Source of the DNA: an uncultured Clostridia bacterium
GTDB taxonomy: Bacteria > Bacillota_A > Clostridia > Christensenellales > Aristaeellaceae
Direction of reading: 5' to 3'
Assembly (NCBI GenBank): GCA_945871545.1
Contig: CAMBWJ010000007.1
Location: 1-18,149 of the forward strand
DNA: 18,149 nucleotides
In this document: positions 15,098 through 18,149 of the stretch, one piece after another
How positions within the stretch are numbered: the stretch's first letter is position 1
Layout: each line of letters begins with the position of its first letter
Notes under the pieces: model-generated
Databases searched by the model: none
Seen by the model: the letters and a program-made list of their open reading frames with translations, nothing else
What the model was told of the DNA's origin: nothing
Position numbers and translations under genes: made by a program

Positions 15098-16612
15098 TCA
15101 GTTGGAATCCCCGTCGTGCACGATGCCGGGATCGGGGAGCAGCGGCGTTCGCAGGTAGATGCTCTGCACCATCGTGTCGATGCTCCTGCCCTCAACAATG
15201 AAGCGCTCTGCGCCGACGTCATCATGCTCCGTCAGGGCGTTGACCATGGCGTAGATCAGCCTGCGCTCGGCCGAAGCGTCCATCAGCTGGCAGCGGCTGT
15301 AGAAGCTGCCGGAGAGGTTGACCACCGCGACGCTGCCACTGACCTCCACGCCCAGAATGTCCTCGGGCAGGACGCCTTCCGGGAACACGCCCGTCAGACC
15401 GCTTCCGGGTTCTCCGGCGAGGATCATCTCGGCGAGGATTCCCCTGGGCGAGACTGCGGCGGAGCGGGACATGGCGCGCTCCACGCGGCGCAGACCGCCG
15501 TCATCATCGGCGAAGTAGAGCATGGCGGAGCTTCCGATGCGCGCGGAGAAGTTGCTCCGGCGCATCAGGCCGTCTGTGAATTGCAATTGGTTCTCGCCCA
15601 GCGCGCAGTTCTCCACCGGAACGCCGTCCACGCAGATGCGCACCGCGTCCAGTTCGGGCAGGAAGGAGCAGAGCGAGAGCACCACCGAGCCGTAGAGCTG
15701 CCATGCGTCCACTCCGGCGAAGGCCAGGTAATTGGGCAGCATTTCGCTGAAGTACACGTCGATCACGCGCTCGCCCGCGTCGCTGATCCACAGCTGGGGC
15801 GCGTCCGAGAGCAGCTCCTGGTTGCCGGGAATGGCAGAAAAGCAGCATTCGCGCGCCATGGGCCCGGCCTTCAGCGCATCGAGGATCACCGATGCGTAGT
15901 CATCGCTGTCAAATGTCAGCTCGCGCAGCTTCGGCAGCAGATAGTCGCCGTCAAAGCTGGGAAAGTAGAGAATCACATTGCGGCTGATGGACGCGGACTG
16001 CTCCGTCAGAAAGCGGCTCTCCTCGGATTGCAGCTGGGCGTAGAGTGCGGAGATGTTGTCGCTGGGCGTGTCAATCGCACCCAGCGGCAGCGCGCACACC
16101 GCCTCGCTGCGGCCTCCGGCGAGGATGTTCACCGCTTCCACGCCCTCCAGGCCCAGCAGGGTGTCCGCGATCGCTGCGCACAGCAGCAGGCCGTCCTGGT
16201 CGCTCTGGCGCGCGCCCGCCTCCAGCGTGAGGTTGACGCTGGCGATGCCGCAGCTGTACTCCAGGTCGATCAGCTGCTCCGATGACGCAACCGTTCGCAG
16301 CGCGCCGGTGGACGAGAGGGTCCTGAGCAGCTCCTCCAGGGTGCGGTCGATCAGCGTCTCGTTCTGGGCCACCTCGACGGCGCGGGTGATGCCCGTCAGA
16401 TCCAGGCTGTTCTCCACCGCGTAGTAGAGGGTCACGTCGCGGGTGTAGGGGTCGCGCACGTCGCCCAGGATCTGCGCGTCCTCGATCGTGGGCGGATCCG
16501 GCAGCGCGCGCTCCATTTCCTCGCTGACAACCTGCGCGCCGCCGCTGCAGCCGCTCAGGCTCAACAGGCAGATCAGCATCAGCGCGGCAACGCGCTGCAA
16601 GCGGGTCTTCAT
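15098..16612 (-). CDS. Lipoprotein with three tandem GerMN-like repeats
   Basis: The 504-residue product starts with a lipoprotein signal ending in LSGC (Cys22), so the mature protein is tethered outside the membrane. I read three related repeats beginning at VTLYY (residue 60), NVILYF (212) and AMLYF (364). Each ends with a helix and a VDG/EG strand (ILAGGR, ICVDGVP, FIVEGRS). The first and third fit the GerMN (sporulation/germination) domain well; the second is more divergent. GerMN domains occur in GerM of Bacillus and in actinobacterial LpqB, which works with the MtrAB two-component system. The gene lies 36 nt after the histidine kinase, suggesting a sensory or regulatory partner. ATG 16612 is chosen for the lipobox distance; GGAGG is 11 nt upstream and GTG 16630 lacks a site. 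Confidence 0.85.
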   Translation of the reverse strand: MKTRLQRVAALMLICLLSLSGCSGGAQVVSEEMERALPDPPTIEDAQILGDVRDPYTRDVTLYYAVENSLDLTGITRAVEVAQNETLIDRTLEELLRTLSSTGALRTVASSEQLIDLEYSCGIASVNLTLEAGARQSDQDGLLLCAAIADTLLGLEGVEAVNILAGGRSEAVCALPLGAIDTPSDNISALYAQLQSEESRFLTEQSASISRNVILYFPSFDGDYLLPKLRELTFDSDDYASVILDALKAGPMARECCFSAIPGNQELLSDAPQLWISDAGERVIDVYFSEMLPNYLAFAGVDAWQLYGSVVLSLCSFLPELDAVRICVDGVPVENCALGENQLQFTDGLMRRSNFSARIGSSAMLYFADDDGGLRRVERAMSRSAAVSPRGILAEMILAGEPGSGLTGVFPEGVLPEDILGVEVSGSVAVVNLSGSFYSRCQLMDASAERRLIYAMVNALTEHDDVGAERFIVEGRSIDTMVQSIYLRTPLLPDPGIVHDGDSN

Positions 16613-16648
16613 GGTTTCATTTTCCTCCACTGGATAGAAATCGCGTCG

Positions 16649-18133
16649 TCACTGTGCCTGCTGCACCGGCAGCTCGATCTCAAAGGTCGTGCCCTTGCCC
16701 TCGGCGCTGCTTGCGCGGATGTCGCCGCCGTGCATCTGCACGATCTGCTTGACGATGGACAGGCCCAGTCCGCTGCCGCCGGTGGCGCGGGAGCGTGCCT
16801 TGTCCACGCGGTAGAAGCGGTCGAAGATGTGGGGGAGGTCCTCCGCGGGGATGCCGATGCCGGTGTCCGCGATGCGGATGACGGCTTTTCTGCCGCTGCG
16901 CGTGAGCGTGGTCTCCACCTCGCCGCCCCGGGGCGTGTACTTGATGGCGTTGTCGATGACGTTGTAGATCACCTGCTGGAGCTTCAGGCTGTCGCCGCTG
17001 ACGCGCACCTCCTCCTTCATGGAGAGGTTGATCTCGATGCCGTTCTCCCGGGCGAGGGGCAGCAGGCGCTTCACCTGCTCCTCCAGCAGCTCGTTCAGGC
17101 TCATGTCGGTCAGGTTCAGCTGCATGCCGCCGCTGTCCATGTTCACCAGGGTCAGAAGATCGGACACGATGCGGTTCAGGCGGTCGATCTCGGCGTTCAC
17201 GTCGCCGAGGAAGTCCTTGGTCATCGCCGGATCCACGGGATCCTGATACAGCAGCGTCTCGATCAGGATCTTCATGGTGCTCAGCGGGGTTTTCAATTCG
17301 TGCGAGGCGTTGGAGACGAACTGGCTGCGGGTTCTGTCCAGGGCCTCGATCTTCTCCGACATGGAGTTGAAGGCCCGGGCCAGCTCGGAGAACTCGTTTC
17401 TGCCGCGCACGTTCACCCGCGCGGAGAGGTCGCCGCCGGTCATCTTGCGGATGCCCTCGCTCAGTTCACCGATGGGCCGGGTGAATATGCGCATCACGAA
17501 CATGCTCAGGATCAGCACCAACAGCGCCACCACCACCAGCCAGCTGAGGATCTTCCACTGGATGCTGTGCAGGTTTTCGTAGATTTCCTGCACGGTGGAG
17601 ATGTACACCAGCGCGCCCACCTGACGGTCGTCAAAGCGGATGGCGTGGGCGTAGAGGCCGTTCATGGAGCTGACGTTTTCATAGAAGGAGAGCGCCGAGC
17701 GCAGCCAAAAGTTGCCGCTTGCGCCGGAATCGTAGAAGCCGTAGTCGCTCTGCGCGCCGGAGAGCACGTTGGCGACCTCCTGATTGAAGAAGCGGGTGCC
17801 GGAAAGCTGCGACTGGGTGTCCAGCTGCACCACGCCGTAGGCGTCCACAACAAGCACGCGCCCGGCGTTTTCATCCGCTGTGCCGCGCGCGAGTGCGTAG
17901 AGTGTGTCCATATCAAGTGAAACCAGAGATTCGCCGGTCTGCTCTGCGAGCGTCTCTGCGATTCTCTGGTCGTCACGGATGCGCTGATTGAAGAAGTACT
18001 CGCCCACCAGCTGAATCAGCGAGATCGCCACGGCGGAGAAGGCCACGACGATGATCAGCAGGTAGGAGAGCACGATCTTCCAGCGGATGGAATAGAAGTT
18101 CTTTTTAATCCTTGTCAGTAAAATAGTAGCCAA
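16649..18133 (-). CDS. Sensor histidine kinase (PhoR/WalK-like layout)
   Basis: Membrane sensor kinase of 494 residues. Visible parts are a first membrane segment (about 20-44) and an extracellular sensor region of about 145 residues. A second membrane segment ends at VMRIFTRPI, followed by HAMP and the HisKA dimer domain with ASHELKTPL and phospho-acceptor H278. The ATPase domain has the N-box NVIDNAIKYTP, G1 DTGIGIP, the F-box FDRFYR and G2 GSGLGLSI. No PAS domain is evident. The TTG at 18133 is the only plausible start in the window and has GGGGAG immediately against it. It overlaps the 3' end of the response regulator by 29 nt, so translation is probably coupled; a different start cannot be excluded. 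The order regulator, kinase, GerMN lipoprotein recalls MtrA-MtrB-LpqB. Confidence 0.93.
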   Translation of the reverse strand: MATILLTRIKKNFYSIRWKIVLSYLLIIVVAFSAVAISLIQLVGEYFFNQRIRDDQRIAETLAEQTGESLVSLDMDTLYALARGTADENAGRVLVVDAYGVVQLDTQSQLSGTRFFNQEVANVLSGAQSDYGFYDSGASGNFWLRSALSFYENVSSMNGLYAHAIRFDDRQVGALVYISTVQEIYENLHSIQWKILSWLVVVALLVLILSMFVMRIFTRPIGELSEGIRKMTGGDLSARVNVRGRNEFSELARAFNSMSEKIEALDRTRSQFVSNASHELKTPLSTMKILIETLLYQDPVDPAMTKDFLGDVNAEIDRLNRIVSDLLTLVNMDSGGMQLNLTDMSLNELLEEQVKRLLPLARENGIEINLSMKEEVRVSGDSLKLQQVIYNVIDNAIKYTPRGGEVETTLTRSGRKAVIRIADTGIGIPAEDLPHIFDRFYRVDKARSRATGGSGLGLSIVKQIVQMHGGDIRASSAEGKGTTFEIELPVQQAQ

Positions 18134-18149
18134 CTCCCCACTTGGTGAA
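18105..18149 (-). CDS. OmpR-type response regulator, C-terminal fragment
   Basis: Partial gene, cut by the window edge. The minus strand reads FTKWGVGYYFTDKD then TAA (18107-18105). WGVGYYF is the typical final beta-hairpin of OmpR/PhoB winged-helix DNA-binding domains, and the gene lies directly before and overlaps a histidine kinase. Only 14 residues are visible, so the call rests on that motif and context. It would be the cognate regulator of the kinase. Confidence 0.8.
   Translation of the reverse strand, partial: FTKWGVGYYFTDKD

Noticed and set aside
16730..17920. Plus-strand open frame antisense to the histidine kinase
   Set aside because: His/Val/Leu/Asp-rich shadow of a clear kinase; no start signal or motif.
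1..18149. Mobile elements, phage genes, anti-phage systems, tRNA or rRNA genes
   Set aside because: No transposase, integrase, terminal repeats, Cas-like proteins or cloverleaf structures seen; intergenic gaps are short and filled with promoters, terminators or the T-box.

Overview
The window is about 18 kb of GC-rich (roughly 60% by eye), densely coding chromosomal DNA. The gene set points to a Firmicute of the class Clostridia: a Cys-specific T-box leader in front of cysS, AGGAGG-type ribosome sites, an XpaC/TelA pair, ComEC, and a GerMN lipoprotein beside an OmpR/PhoR-type two-component system. I cannot name the species. I see no transposase, integrase, phage gene, CRISPR array, rRNA or tRNA. 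This reads as ordinary core chromosome with some poorly described conserved clusters.

Layout, left to right. (1) 1-2516, minus strand: an inositol-monophosphatase-family gene, then cysS with its own sigma-A promoter and a T-box riboswitch carrying Cys codons in the specifier region. (2) 2517-2658: a divergent control region with face-to-face promoters and a perfect 14-bp palindrome in one promoter spacer. (3) 2659-3426, plus strand: exodeoxyribonuclease III. (4) 3466-7040, plus strand: a four-gene unit with a clear promoter and terminator, encoding XpaC-like, TelA-like, LemA-like and TPM-domain (YgcG-like) proteins, probably a membrane or envelope stress module. (5) 7102-8473, plus strand: a single-gene unit for a sorbitol/sorbose-phosphate-type zinc dehydrogenase, followed by two strong hairpins. 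(6) 8535-13241, minus strand: an operon of MBL-fold hydrolase, comEC and holA (the first two pairs overlap), ending with a small secreted protein of unknown function. (7) 13298-15025, plus strand: an asparagine-synthetase-family protein with an intact synthetase domain whose amidotransferase domain lacks its catalytic Cys. (8) 15098-18149, minus strand: the last residues of a response regulator, a sensor histidine kinase, and a lipoprotein that I read as three tandem GerMN-like repeats. This order resembles actinobacterial mtrA-mtrB-lpqB.

The most promising less-described items are the Cys-less asparagine-synthetase homologue, the kinase plus triple-GerMN lipoprotein set, the XpaC-TelA-LemA-TPM unit with its His8/Gly-Pro/Gly-Phe tail, and the palindrome inside the xth promoter. 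All function calls are by reading motifs; no database search was run.
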